64,000 nt of DNA from Oreohelix idahoensis (GCA_024509875.1 JAMPIV010014850.1:124001-188000); one strand, 5' to 3'. Shown: positions 10,530-21,969, counted from the first letter of the stretch. Made by a program: numbers and translations. Notes: a model not told the origin generated them from the sequence alone.

Positions 10530-12024
10530 ATGATAAAGTAATAAATTTGTTACATCTCAAACACACTTGTCGTATGAGTTTACAGATGTGTTGATGAGTT
10601 CGCCTGCCAGGACCTCGGATGTTTTCATACCTTATACGGAAGACGTGACCTTTACGTTATGTTAAAATTTGTCCATGTCAGGAATATTTTGAAATCGCCC
10701 CACCCCACATTTTGTTTGAAAGGATTGGCGCTTTCTTAGCTTCGTTACAAACAGATACGGGGGTAGGAGAGTGAATATAACCTGACACGATTCAGTGTTA
10801 AGACACTGTGAAAATTTACTGTGAGATTCACGCTTGTCAAAGACACCAGACTTGCCAGTAGTTAGAATCAGGATTCCATCTTATCAGACCAGACCTTTTA
10901 TTGGAGAATCTATCAGTACTTACAAAATAGCCCAGGAAATCTCTATCATTTGAAATACGGAAAACCGAAATATCTGAGGAAACTGTACACACGAAGCCAG
11001 AGAGGGAATTAAAGTTGAATTACCGTGCTCAGCCAATGTAGCATTGTTTTCGCTTATCTGAATATCTTGTGAAAACTCAATTGAGATAGAAGTGTCATTA
11101 CCCTTCTATTTACAAATCTGCCAAAAGTAATCTTGTGCGAAGGTAGATACCTTTGAAGCCCAAATTAGATACCCTTGAGTTTTGGCCACTGTTGGACCAC
11201 TACTGCAAAGCAGGGGAGGCAATACTGTCACAGAGGTTAAATAAAAGCATTAAGGAAGTAACCGAAATGCAGAATAGATCACAGTGACCAGACAGTTGTC
11301 AAAAGTGATGAGTAGTTAGTTCGTAATACGTGACCAACCTGTATTAAACGACAATTAGTAATGTCAATTAGATTTTTAGTTTGAATAAAACTAGGAGGCG
11401 AGATGACTGCCCAGCAAAGCGTCATTTGACACGCCATGTGACAAAACTGACGAGTGGATAGTTCTAGTACGTGTTTTCAATTTATAAAGGGAAAGTTCCT
11501 AACTAAGTTAGATGCTAGTAATTACCATAGATTTGGAAACGTTCACACGCACTTAAACAAATAACATAATATGGTCAGCACGGACTGACACAGGAGAATG
11601 TCTGTCAACCTGTAGAAAGTGCGTGGGAACGGTTGCTAAACATGTAAAAGGGGGGGGGGGGATAAAAAGGGGCCAACTAAGCTGACATAGAGAGAGAGAC
11701 ACAGAGACCGTAGTGCGAGTAGCAACTAGAACACCCTTTCGGCCACAAGAACTTCATAATTCGTAGATAGATGCAGAAATAGGAAAGAGATCTCTCCAAG
11801 GTTAGTAACTCTCCAACATCAAGCCCTTCAAGCACTAAGTCTTTGGCACAAGTTTTCCCTAAAGAGGTAACCAGTATATGTACCTTATTAATGGTATCTG
11901 CTCAAACAGACCGCGGAAAAGCATTTAAAAGTCTAGTGAAATATTCAACTTCGCACAATCAGTTTCGATCATAGAGTATATGGTCACGTCAAAAGAAAGA
12001 AGACATTAAAGCTCGGCCAGATAA
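10530..12024. other. No gene recognised
   Basis: No coding frame. Contains repeat Z (about 11168-11232), shared in reverse orientation with 30905-30965, and a G10 run near 11651. Confidence 0.4.
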
Positions 12025-12099
12025 ATTGACAGTGTATGCTAGCAAAGATATCAACAGTGTATGCTAGCAAAGATATCAACAGTGTATGCTAGCAGAGAT
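12025..12099 (+). repeat. 25-bp tandem repeat, 3 copies
   Basis: Three units of cagtgtatgctagcaaagat plus atcaa, with two base changes in all. Confidence 0.95.
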
Positions 12100-12159
12100 A
12101 TCACATGAATCGCTGAAGTTGCATTTTTCTGAATTTAATACAATTAACTTGGTGAAGAG

Positions 12160-12444
12160 TGGGAGCCGCGCTGGTGTAATGGTTACCACATTGCGCTGCC
12201 GATCAGGTGTTCAAGGTTCAAGCCCGGGCGTGGGCATTTGAAGTAGTGTCATCAACCGGGATTTTGACTGAATAACCTGAACGGCTCCTGAGATAAACCC
12301 TCTGTGGATGGGAAGGAGCGAAGCTCCTGACCGGGTTGGAAGGAAAATCCACAGGTTCCCCAGCCTCGCAATGACATGTCATTGGGCCGAAGGGCTGAAA
12401 ACCCAAGTGCCGCTGGTTAAGAAAAAAACAAAACAAAAAACACA
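12160..12444 (+). mobile_element. tRNA-derived SINE-A, copy 2, with target-site duplication
   Basis: Head gggagccgcgctggtgtaat carries an A-box-like tggtgtaatggtta and a B box ggttcaagccc (12215-12225), the internal RNA polymerase III promoter of tRNA-derived SINEs. The body is unrelated to tRNA. The tail, attgggccgaagggc...cccaagtgccgctgg (12380-12416), precedes an A-rich end (12421-12440). Direct repeats tggtgaaga at 12150-12158 and 12445-12453 are the TSD. The tail block matches LINE-1a at 824-860, which suggests that LINE family supplies its reverse transcriptase. Confidence 0.95.
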
Positions 12445-12663
12445 TGGTGAAGAAAGACTGGCCTGACTAACAACTTAGAAGAACTTCAACCTTCGGTTAT
12501 GCCGTTGTAAAAATGCCCAACATATATGAGAATTTTGAAAAGAGAAGACTAGAAAATCTTTTTGATTCAAATAAACCTATTTAACTTTTCCTGGTGTTTT
12601 TGACACTCTACTTGTAATTCTGTAGTGACGTCACAGAATTATACGTTGTCCAGTTTTCATCGT

Positions 12664-14152
12664 TATAACGAGATGGTATGATAGTAGTTGTTGTCTTGAT
12701 GACAGTCGATGATAGTTCAATCAAGAATAATGAACTCCACGAAATACCCCAGTCTCAGAAATGAGCACTGGTGTATGATAGCACAAAGGATAGTCAGACA
12801 GTAAAGACACCTGGTCCGGTGTTAATAAGAAGATCAAGAGCCTAGAGTGTCTTCTCGTAATAACTATCTTATGCTTTAAATAACAATGAAATTCAAATTG
12901 AACTCAATAGTAACTTTATGAAATTAACAAAATTCAAGTTACAATTAAAATCAATTTATTTATAATGATTATCTTATCTTCTGTTCTTGAAATAGATAGA
13001 AATGCTATATGAATAGGAATTTTATATTTACACAATATCCAGAGAAATCACAGTGATATTATTTTACTTTACTGAATTACAGTGTCTCTGCTTTTCTGAC
13101 AAAAAAACGTTAACCAGTCTTTTTCTTCATATGACTTGACTCTTCACATATAAATGGATCGAATGTTCATCTGTTTCTGCACTTAACTGAGTGCTCCTTA
13201 AATGCTGGGTGACAATGTTGGTGAGCTCCACACGACTGTATAGACTCGGCTGATCTTCCCATGTAGTAGGGATACCAGCACAACCAGGTAGACCAGCGGT
13301 GGTGCTCCGTGTCGCTATGCAGAATAACACTTGGGTTCTCACTTCTGGCTTACGTCTATATGTATGACCGAAACCCTCTGGTCTTTTTCGGAAATATTAG
13401 GTCTAACAGGACTACTTCTGGCAAAGGCAGACCAGCACAAATACTCAATGGTGAAGGAATACGTGCCTAGCTCTCTCCTTTTGTCCTCTGCGTTCTTTCA
13501 GTTCGTGTGTCTCCCTTCACTTCCAACTACCTGCGTATTTATGCGCTTGGTCGGCCATCTTGCGTGAATCCGTGACTTTGCGCTGATTGGCTATTCCTTC
13601 AAGCAACTTCGGTCGAAAATATTTCTCGTATTTCACTTCGGGTAGGTGATCTGTGTTAGTTTCTAAACAGATACTTCAGTCGTTCTCATTACTTACAAAA
13701 GCTATTGCCTCTTGAGATATCTCGTTTTAATCGGACAACATGTGGCTTTCCTTCCATATCAATCTTTCCGAGATCCGTCTGTCCTTCCTTTTTCTATGAA
13801 TTTTTTTAAACCGCACTTTTCATCATTTTCCGAACTGTTTGACCCACTTGGGTGATCATATCCCCATAATTATAAAAGACATTGTCTTCCTGGCTATATC
13901 CACACCTGGGTCTACTCTCCCTCTATGACTCAGTGAAGTAGAATTTCCAGCGGTCAGTCCGTTGATTTTAAATGAATTTATTACTGCGTGGTCCGAACAC
14001 AGATTTCCTCCCTACCCGATTTTTATGACTAGACGATCTCCGTGTAGCAACTCTCGTTTCCTTGGTCGAGCTAATTAGCATTACACATGTTTCGCCGGTG
14101 TTTACTTAGTTTTGATTACCTAGATATCGAATCCCAATCGCATTATGCGACA
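12664..14152 (-). repeat. 3' LTR of Gypsy-1
   Basis: Almost identical to 16911-18397. In element sense it starts TGTCGCATAATGCG and ends in TTATA, where the partner has TTACA (terminal CA mutated). Confidence 0.95.
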
Positions 14153-14172
14153 TAGTCCCCCCGTTTTCTAAG
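14153..14172 (-). other. Polypurine tract of Gypsy-1
   Basis: Minus-strand AGAAAACGGGGGGACTA lies immediately before the 3' LTR, the expected place for the plus-strand primer of reverse transcription. Confidence 0.7.
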
Positions 14173-14565
14173 CGAGAGATATCTCGAGCTTAAATTTGGG
14201 AACGATATCGTTGTAATCATGCCTATTGGCGGTTAGTTTCCTTCTGTCTATCTTGAACCTGATCAGTGGGATGCCTACAAAAGGAATATGCTCCCAACTT
14301 TTGGTTTCTTTGATAGCGATTTATCTTTTCTATTTCTCTTTTGCCCGTTCGATTGATCATCCAGGCTCTTATGGTTGGGTCCTCAACAGATGATTTACTA
14401 TTTGCTCTATAGCATGATGAACTAGGGTCTGTGTTATTCATTTGAAAGTTACAGCCCTGTTTTGCATGAGATTTGATTGCAGGTTTCCCTTGCAATTTCC
14501 TGGACATTCGATTTTGGCAAAAGGATTGTTTCCTTAAATCCAGCTCCTGGTGTTCAGCATGTATT

Positions 14566-14964
14566 TTAGACTGTCTGGGATATTTCTTCTCCCCTCTCGT
14601 GCCAATACCGAGAATACCCATGGTCGCTGGTTTTTTCGGTAGATCTGTTGTGATACCGCTTACGTTGATTCACTGGATCTACCTTGGGGCACTCTGGGCA
14701 GGAATTTACAAACCAGTTAATGTCCTCAGTAATACCTGGCCAGTAGTAATGGGCGGCTATCCTTTGTTTTGTGGCACCATTACCCAGGTGTTCACTCAAA
14801 GAAGCAATATGCCCCCATTCTATAACCTTGTTTCTATAGGTGGATGGTACAACAATCTGCCCATGGCCGTTTGGCCCTCTGCCAGCTTTCCTGTGCAAGA
14901 GTCCATGTTCCATATAGAAATCCCCTTTTCTGGGAGGGTTATGTGTTTTTTGGCAATTTGCCAA
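14566..14964 (-). pseudogene. pol: Integrase N-terminal (H2C2 zinc) domain of Gypsy-1
   Basis: Open frame of 132 codons. After a lead with GLLHRKAGRGPNG and QIVVPSTYRNKV comes the HHCC zinc domain: His52, His59, Cys89, Cys92 (H-x6-H-x29-C-x2-C), with YYWPGITEDINWFVNSCPEC. In complete elements the D,D35E core would follow; here the frame degrades after about residue 100 and no core motif is seen down to the PPT. It lies directly downstream of the protease frame, overlapping it by a frameshift, with no RT between them. That matches an integrase-before-RT order. Confidence 0.85.
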
Positions 14965-15900
14965 AGCAAGGTTTCAATGTACTATCTTGGGCTTGAGCCT
15001 TCTTCATCTCAGTTGAATGAATTTTTAAATGAGTGTTCCCCTCTTTATTCTGGGAGCCTGACCTGGTCCGGGTGTCTTCCGCAACCTCAGGTTTTATAGG
15101 ATTTCCCAAAAAAACATATCTACGTCCCAACATCAGGGGATAGAAGGGATCATCTAGTACTGCTGCATTTATTTCCCCTTCCACATAGCGACAACTGACT
15201 TGAATCTTCGCTATGGGCAAAGTTAGGGGTACTGCTCCCTTGAGTGGCCCTTGAATATCCACTGTTTCTGTTGTGATTTGTTCAGGGCGCACCAGAGATG
15301 CACACACGACTGCGTCATAGGACAAACCTGTGTCATACATTCCTGTGACTTGTTTGCCATTCACAGTCACTATCTCCTGTGTAGGTGGGTGATGGAGGCT
15401 ATTCTGAATCACTGTCAGTTCCTTCCTATCAGAAGTCCTCACCTGTAAGCATGCAGCATAATAAGGAGGGGTTTTCCTTCTGCACTCTGCAGTATTATGG
15501 TTGCTCATTCTACAAGTCTTACACCATTTCTCTTCCTTTCTTGAAGGTTTCTTATCGTATGCCAGAGGGTTTCTTTCATGTTGCTGATGGTTTCGGTGGT
15601 TGGTCTTATGGAAGTGGTTTCGAGTGGGTTCGTCTTCGTCCTGCTCGAAGTGGTTGTGAGGCTTCTTGAGAAATTCTCCTTGTTTCCTTTTTGCTCCTTG
15701 TGTTAGAGAATGTGCCAATTGGTGACTTTCAGCATATTTGATTATGTCTTCCAACCTATCCCATCTGTTTTCTACCAGAAATTTCTTCGTTTCAGGGGTC
15801 ATGGAATCTAAAAGTTGTTCTATCAGAATCATTTCCTTGAGTCCCTCGAAATCTTGCGAAAAATTTCCCAGTGTACAACATCTCAGTAGGTAGGTAAGTT
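14939..15900 (-). pseudogene. gag-pro: Gag C-terminus with CCHC knuckle and aspartic protease of Gypsy-1
   Basis: Open frame up to 16000, real from about 15890. It begins with the end of the capsid-like region (LLDSMTPETKKFLVENRW, near residue 65). A Lys/His-rich linker leads to the zinc knuckle WCKTCRMSNHNTAECRRK (C-x2-C-x4-H-x4-C, residues 160-173). The retropepsin follows, with its active site MYDTGLSYDAVV (DTG at 223-225, about 15326-15334) and a closing block PLMLGRRYVFLG. A spacer of about 60 residues leads to the integrase frame. The upstream gag is one frameshift away (about 15870-15900). Confidence 0.88.
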
Positions 15901-16634
15901 TCCAACCGAGCTGTGTATTGTTGGTACGTTTCTCCAGCCTCCTTCTTGGCAGTTCGGAATTTCTTACGATAAGCCTCTGAATTTTGCTCATAGCGAACAA
16001 GCAATGCTTGCTTCAGAGCCTCGAAGTCTTCCTGTTCCTCTTTGGGTAGTTTCAAAAACACTTCGTAAGAAATACCCCTCAATTCTTGAGAGAGCTTAAC
16101 ACTCCACTTTTCCTTCTCTAGGCCATATGATGAAGCAAGTCGCTCAAACCTGTCTATGTAGGCCTCAATAGAATCGTCCTTCTCCATAAAAGCATCCAAA
16201 TGGAAGTTCATAGCACCCTTTTGAGGACCTTGGCTAGAGCTACTGTCAGAGTGAGGAGAACTGCTACCATTTATACTTGCAGTTGCCTGAATTTCCAGTT
16301 GTCTTAACTTCAACTGATGTTCTCTTTCAGCCTGAATCCTTCTTTCCTCTCTCTCGACCTCTAATCTCCTTTCTTCAGCTTCCATTTTCTTAGCTTCTCT
16401 TCCAGCTTCTAATTCAAGCTTCTTGGTCTCCCTTTCGGCTTCCAATTTCTTAGCTTCTCTACCAGCTTCTAATTCAAGCTTCTTGGTCTCCCTTTCGGCT
16501 TCCAATTTCTTAGCTTCTATGTCCATATACTTATCACTTTCCACAGTGACATACTGGATAAGAGCATCGCCACTTAGGCCCAAGTCCTTCCCCATTTGTA
16601 TAATGGCAGACTTAACCTTTACCAGATCAGCCAT
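15870..16634 (-). pseudogene. gag: Gag of Gypsy-1 (coiled-coil plus capsid-like domain)
   Basis: The start chosen is the second Met (MADLVKVKS), because the gag at 26773-27348 begins at the equivalent MAELAKFRS; the frame itself opens 12 codons earlier (16670). Residues about 40-120 are a charged Lys/Glu/Arg helix, likely coiled coil, in which a 20-residue block (AKKLEAERETKK...) is repeated. A Ser-rich linker follows, then a capsid-like region (NFHLDAFMEKDDSIEAYIDRF, LRGISYEVFLKLPKEEQEDF, YQQYTARLETYL). The frame is lost at about 15880. Structural protein of the particle, by family knowledge. Confidence 0.88.
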
Positions 16635-16891
16635 TGTCTTGCTGTTGAGAGGGTGAATAGTCTTACTCAACTAATTAATTCAAGCTTAATTAAATTAAAC
16701 TTAATTAATGAATATTGTCACAATCTATGTGAGAGTCTGTCTATTTGTACTCAATGGTACTTCAACAAAAAAATTATTTAGATATTATTTATTTTATATA
16801 TATATTTTTCGACTGTTGGGAAAAAAAATAAATTCAAAAAAATAATTTTCTAAGAAAGAAGATAGCGTTTTGGCTCAGGACTATCAAGGAT

Positions 16892-16909
16892 ATCCCGGAC
16901 GAGCCCCCA
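16892..16909 (-). other. Primer-binding site (tRNA-Pro type) of Gypsy-1
   Basis: Minus-strand TGGGGGCTCGTCCGGGAT, 18 nt complementary to the 3' end of proline tRNA, one base after the 5' LTR. The same 18-mer occurs at 27593-27610. Confidence 0.95.
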
Positions 16910-16910
16910 G

Positions 16911-18397
16911 TGTAACGAGATGGTATGATAGTGGTTGTTGTCTTGATGACAGTTGATGATAGTTCAATAAAGAATAATGAACTCCACGAAATACCCCAGT
17001 CTCAGAAATGAGTACTGGTGAATAATAGCACAAAGGATAGTCAGACAGTAAAGACCCCTGGTCCGGTGGTAAAAAGAAGATCAAGAGCCTAGAGTGTCTT
17101 CTCGTAATAACTATCTTATGCTTTAAATAACAATGAAATTCAAATTGAACTCAATAGTAACTTTATGAAATTAACAAAATTCAAGTTACAATTAAAATCA
17201 ATTTATTTATAATGATTATCTTATCTTCTGTTCTTGAAATAGATAGAAATGCTATATGAATAGGAATTTTATATTTACACAATATCCAGAGAAATCACAG
17301 TGATATTATTTTACTCTACTGAATTACAGTGTCTCTGCTTTTCTGACAAAAAAACGTTAACCAGTCTTTTTCTTCATATGACTTGACTCTTCACATATAA
17401 ATGGATCGAATGTTCATCTGTTTCTGCACTTAACTGAGTGCTCCTTAAATGCTGGGTGACAATGTTGGTGAGCTCCACACGACTGTATAGACTCGGCAGA
17501 TCTTCCCATGTAGTAGGGATACCAGCACAACCAGGTAGACCAGCGGTAGTGCTCCGTGTCGCTATGCAGAATAACACTTGGGTTCTCACTTCTGGCTTAC
17601 GTCTATATGTATGACCGAAACCCTCTGGTCTTTTTCGGAAATACTAGGTCTAACAGGACTACTTCTGGCAAAGGCAGACCAGCACAAATACTCAATGGTG
17701 AAGGAATACGTGCCTAGCTCTCTCCTTTTGTCCTCTGCGTTCTTTCAGTTCGTGTGTCTCCCTTCACTTCCAACTACCTGCGTATTTATGCGCTTGGTCG
17801 GCCATCTTGCGTGAATCCGTGACTTTGCGCTGATTGGCTATTCCTTCAAGCAACTTCGGTCGAAAATATTTCTCGTATTTCACTTCGGGTAGGTGATCTG
17901 TGTTAGTTTCTAAACAGATACTTCAGTCGTTCTCATTACTTACAAAAGCTATTGCCTCTTGAGATATCTCGTTTTAATCGGACAACATGTGGCTTTCCTT
18001 CCATATCAATCTTTCCGACATCCGTCTGTCCTTCCTTTTTCTATGAATTTTTAAACCGCACTTTTCATCATTTTCCGAACTGTTTGACCCACTTGGGTGA
18101 TCATATCCCCATAATTATAAAAGACATTGTCTTCCTGGCTATATCCACACCTGGGTCTACTCTCCCTCTATGACTCAGTGAAGTAGAATTTCCAGCGGTC
18201 AGTCCGTTGATTTTAAATGAATTTATTACTGCGTGGTCCGAACACAGATTTCCTCCCTACCCGATTTTTATGACTAGACGATCTCCGTGTAGCAACTCTC
18301 GTTTCCTTGGTCGAGCTAATTAGCATTACACATGTTTCGCCGGTGTTTACTTAGTTTTGATTACCTAGATATCGAATCCCAATCGCATTATGCGACA
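16911..18397 (-). repeat. 5' LTR of Gypsy-1
   Basis: 1,487 bp, TGTCGCATAA...CTCGTTACA in element sense. The PBS follows and the TSD ATCGT precedes. Confidence 0.95.
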
Positions 18398-18402
18398 ATC
18401 GT

Positions 18403-20117
18403 CAACGACAGTTGGTAAACGTCCTTGTTTTGTGAAGATCACTCATATTGCATCAATATGTCGTCACGTGTTTACTCAGAAGAACCTGGGCCATGAGGTC
18501 CCCCACAGCCTCAAACTCCTAAGACAAATAACATCTCAGGAGCTAACCTGACAACATCTGTTACACCACCACCACTTTACGACCCTGCAGGAAAAGACAC
18601 CTAACAAGACAAACTATAACATTGAAATATCTAGAGATCCAGCGACAAATGAAAGTTCTGCACTTAAGATTCATCGACTGGATCTACTGAAACATAAATA
18701 CCAAAGAACATACTTTTTCAGTGAAGATAAAATTCTTCTTTAAACAAAATAAACTAATTCCAGACACACTAACAACCAGACAGTTAAACCAACACGCAGA
18801 CGCACGGCTACACTCCTCTATACTTTAAGAGACAGGGCCCACTTTGGTCATGACTCCTAAATGTCAGCCTCCTGATGTCTTTTTCCCACTCGCGCTGGGA
18901 ATTGAACCTACTCCACCTTGGTTACGACTTTCAACACTACTCCTGGTTTTATTCCTGCAGCCAACTTGAGGCAACTGCGAAATTAACCATTATGTTGTAC
19001 ATAAATTACTGCCCTGAATTCCACAGCCCGTTGCGGTTGCTCCACAGCCAACATAATGCCCTTTCCGCATTTTCACTGCGCCCTATTCAAGTGCCCTTGT
19101 TATTGACTGTCCCATCATCACCCAATTCAAAATATTAAAAAAAAAAACATATTTAATGTGTAAGATTTAACGAAAGATGAATTTTATTGTTAAAATACAC
19201 TTAAGTTAAATTACATTAAAATATGGATGCAGCTCATTTTTTCCCTGCTTAAAAACTGCTGCAGTTTCAAACAGCTTTTACTGGCAATGTAGCGATAACA
19301 GACATCTCTCTCCAGTAAGCAAAGACAACACATCAATAAATAAAATGGGAACAATAAACAGCGGACTGGCATGACGAGCGCTCGAATACACGACTGTTTG
19401 CACGCGCATGTGTTTGTGTAAGTGTAGCGCGGGTCTTGGGAGAGAGAAAATACATCGGGTGTTGAAAGACATCTGGGCGATTACGTGTTTTCAGCTCGCA
19501 GAAGCCATAACAAAGACATAACTGGCTTACTCGAAACAATAGATCCAAATGCGGGAAAAGACATTACACAAGGCAATGCTGAATTCGCGCTGCTTCAAGG
19601 ATCTTTAAGGAGCCATTACTGCGATCAGGTTTACTGCCGCTGTTCGCAAGTTACAGGAGAACGATTACAATGGGAACACCCACAAAGAAAGCAAGAAAGA
19701 AAGAAAGAACGAACGAACGAACGAAAGACAGAAAAAGAAAGAAAGAAATGTTCAGGAAGGAAGGAAAAGGCCAGACCTTAAGGAAGGAAAACAGAATAAA
19801 GAAAGACAGACAGACAGAAGCTAAATTTCCATTAATATTTCCTCATACACAGTACGTTAAATCTTTGTAGCCTTAATATTCTTAAACAATTTAAATGCTC
19901 ATTAATAATTACTGACATCAGCAACATGTCTTTTTTTGTATACAGAATGAAATCATCATCCTGAAATGGTTCTCAAGCAACAGTAATTAAGAGGCCTTGT
20001 ACTAAATACGACCAACATCCGACCTGGCCTTTTACAGGACGATGCTGATTCTACAGAATATTCAGAAGTGACAAGCGTCAAATGGGAAAGAAGTTAGATC
20101 GTAGTTGGCAGGGTGGA
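18403..20117. other. No gene recognised
   Basis: No supported gene. A purine-rich GAAA/GAAC stretch occurs at about 19683-19770. Confidence 0.4.
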
Positions 20118-20285
20118 TAGTGTGATTCGCTTCAGTAGCTAGGCTGTGTTGCCGTTCGGATGGTCATAGGTGAGATTCTCCGGGCAGCCTATCACTTCTG
20201 TTGTTCTTGTCTAGTTGTCTACTTCTCTATTTCTCACGAGTGCCTGAAACACGTGACCTTTATTTGTGTAATATTTATTTAGTTA
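20118..20285 (+). mobile_element. SINE-C, copy 1
   Basis: Shares gtagctaggc..tg.tg.cgttcgga.ggtc, tatcacttctgttgtt, gtctacttct and tctcacgagtgcctgaaac with 37024-37160. The tRNA-like head is decayed here (the B-box region reads gtgagattctcc). Confidence 0.7.
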
Positions 20286-20329
20286 GATCGTTTGCTTCTC
20301 GCGCCAAAGTTACAGGTTCAATACTATAT

Positions 20330-20600
20330 AGGTGGCGCCACGGTCCAATATAGGTCAAGAGGGTAAATGATCCCGTTACACGCCCACTGAGGCATACTGG
20401 GAATATGGTGTTAAGCCCATATTTTCTTGACCATCGGCACACTAGGGGGGATGTGGTCAGCATCACGCCGACGGTCCAATATGCCCAGATGTAAATGGGT
20501 AATGTATGTGTCGCTGGTCTTGAATTAGGAAAGGCAAACACAGCGAGGAGCAGAATTGGTCGCCCTCCCTCATAAAATCTGAGATCTAGTATGAGTGAAG
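20330..20600 (-). repeat. SINE-D-like repeat, copy 1
   Basis: Shares with 39608-39715 the ordered words gggaatatggtgtta, cccatattttcttga, catcggcacactagggg and gatgtggt.agcatcacgcc. Minus orientation is inferred from the second copy, which has a B-box-like ggttcgatcc on that strand. Confidence 0.65.
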
Positions 20601-20639
20601 TCTTTAACACAGCGACTGGCAACCCAGGAGTTGTGTGGG

Positions 20640-21250
20640 CATCTACTTTACAAACACTAAGCTCAAAGTTTCACCTTGATATAAATGTTTGCTTTCAGGT
20701 TTCAAAGTTTTTGGACTTTGGAAGAAGTGCAGCCTGTAGGTAACTGTCATCTCTAATCGACGGACGACATACTTCCTCCTAATTCATCAACAGCGCGAGG
20801 AAAAAGTTCACACTAAATTATATTTAACAGAATGTTAACTTCATTTCACAGAATATATTGTTCCTATCATGTGCAGTTCGTGAATGAAGTGAGTTTTAGT
20901 TAGTCGCTCGTGAGTTTTATTTAATGGGAACGCGTCAAAATAACCTTCATTACTAGGGGAACCTTCCCACGCTTTTTAATGCCGACGGGAAATTGCCAGT
21001 CCGAAATGTACCAAACTTAAACATATTTTCTCTTCCCCCCCCCCCCCAATCCCTTTCCCCCCCCCCCCCCCCCCCCCCCCCCACAACCCCCTGTCATATC
21101 AAGTATACAGTGCTTTGCTCGGGCTCACTTTAGAAAGAACTATTTATTTGTGATTCTCTCCTTGGCAACTAATGTTTATCCAAGCCTTATAAAATGGACA
21201 GGTAAATGTAGATTTCTAAAGCAAACCAGTATATCGTAAAAACAACCAAA
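20640..21250. other. No gene; poly-C tracts
   Basis: Interrupted C runs at 21035-21047 and 21057-21082. Otherwise nothing recognised. Confidence 0.5.
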
Positions 21251-21394
21251 CAGATAGAATTATCAGAAGCACTAATGGAAATCAACTATACATTCAACAA
21301 AGTGAAAGTGCAGCAGACTCCTGCCCACTGCAAGAAATATGGAAATGAGAAGACAGACAGACTTGCCAGAGAAGGATGCAGCAAAATTCAAATT

Positions 21395-21505
21395 TTTTTA
21401 AATATAAATAAAATTTTGCCTCGTTTTGGCGAGGCGCGTCCCGTTGAACCCTAGCTGGTTAAATTAGGGCGCGTGTCCAAAAGTAAAAAACCTTTAGGTC
21501 TGGAG
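21395..21505 (+). repeat. Repeat Y, copy 1
   Basis: Contains attttgcctcgttttggcga, ggcgcgtc, gttaaattagggcgcgtgtcc and a short A-rich end. Related copies lie at 52005, 54245 (plus), 57450 and 44575-44650 (minus). cctcg...cgagg can form a hairpin. Confidence 0.75.
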
Positions 21506-21509
21506 AATT

Positions 21510-21586
21510 AGTTATGTGTTAGTTATGTGTTAGTTATGTGTTAGTTATGTGTTAGTTATGTGTTAGTTATGTGTTAGTTATGTGTT
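21510..21586 (+). repeat. 11-bp minisatellite, 7 copies
   Basis: Seven exact units of agttatgtgtt directly after repeat Y. Confidence 0.97.
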
Positions 21587-21646
21587 AGTAAACGACGCTA
21601 GACAAAATTCCAATTCTAGACAAGGCTACTTATAATTAAATTAAAT

Positions 21647-21730
21647 AAAATCAGCACCCTTTAGCTCCCCAAGCTGCATAGGCATCCATTAAACACGTGC
21701 CAAGTCCTTCTGCCGGGAGGCATCAGCTCA
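21647..21730 (-). repeat. LINE 3' tail, copy 1
   Basis: Minus-strand ...gcctatgcagcttggggagctaaagggtgctgatttt matches the LINE tail at 52362-52420 (gcctatgcctcacgg...gctaaagggtgttgatt). Confidence 0.55.
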
Positions 21731-21969
21731 ACGATAATAATTTTTTTAAACATATCACAGAGAATAGAGAGTCAAATATAACAGAGATATAAAGAGAGGA
21801 GAGCGGAACACTGACGAAGTTGTCCGTACAATGAAGCTGGCCCTTAAAAACCAAACCAAACCAAACCAAGCCAAACCAAGGAGAGACCAACTGAAAATCC
21901 GGACTGAGAGCCGACCAGTGGAGACTCATATACCATATGTTCAACAAACTTAAAATTGGGCAGTGTGAC

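Larger units (their letters stand above)
12664..18397 (-). mobile_element. Gypsy-1: LTR retrotransposon, both LTRs and TSD present, internally deleted
   Basis: 5,734-bp element on the minus strand, flanked by a perfect 5-bp TSD, ATCGT, at 12659-12663 and 18398-18402. Order in element sense: 5' LTR (18397-16911), proline-type PBS, gag, CCHC knuckle, protease, integrase zinc domain, unreadable remnant, PPT, 3' LTR (14152-12664). The internal region is only about 2.76 kb and has no integrase core, RT or RNase H. The LTRs differ by about 15 substitutions and one 2-bp indel by eye (about 1%), so the insertion is young. It must have moved with proteins supplied by a complete relative, or was deleted soon after insertion. 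Confidence 0.93.
21255..21965 (+). pseudogene. Decayed LINE RNase H/zinc tail, interrupted
   Basis: At 21300-21390 a frame reads VQQTPAHCKKYGNEKTDRLAREG, the C-terminal RNase H motif of an RNase-H-bearing LINE. At 21885-21965 the downstream part resumes with MFNKLKIGQCDK, matching FNKLKIGTTDQC of the copy at 2293-3057. Between them lie repeat Y, an 11-bp minisatellite and another LINE tail, so the copy was split by later events. No intact frame. Confidence 0.6.

Noticed and set aside
12160..12235. tRNA gene
   Set aside because: Head of SINE-A with TSD and tail; not a free tRNA.
14223..14565. Remainder of the 132-codon minus frame in Gypsy-1
   Set aside because: Overlaps integrase in another frame; no RT, RNase H or envelope motif seen.
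14473..15669. Plus-strand frames of 208 and 94 codons
   Set aside because: Antisense shadows of the Gypsy-1 integrase and protease frames.
18875..19138. 87-codon plus frame
   Set aside because: No homology recognised and no neighbouring coding signal.
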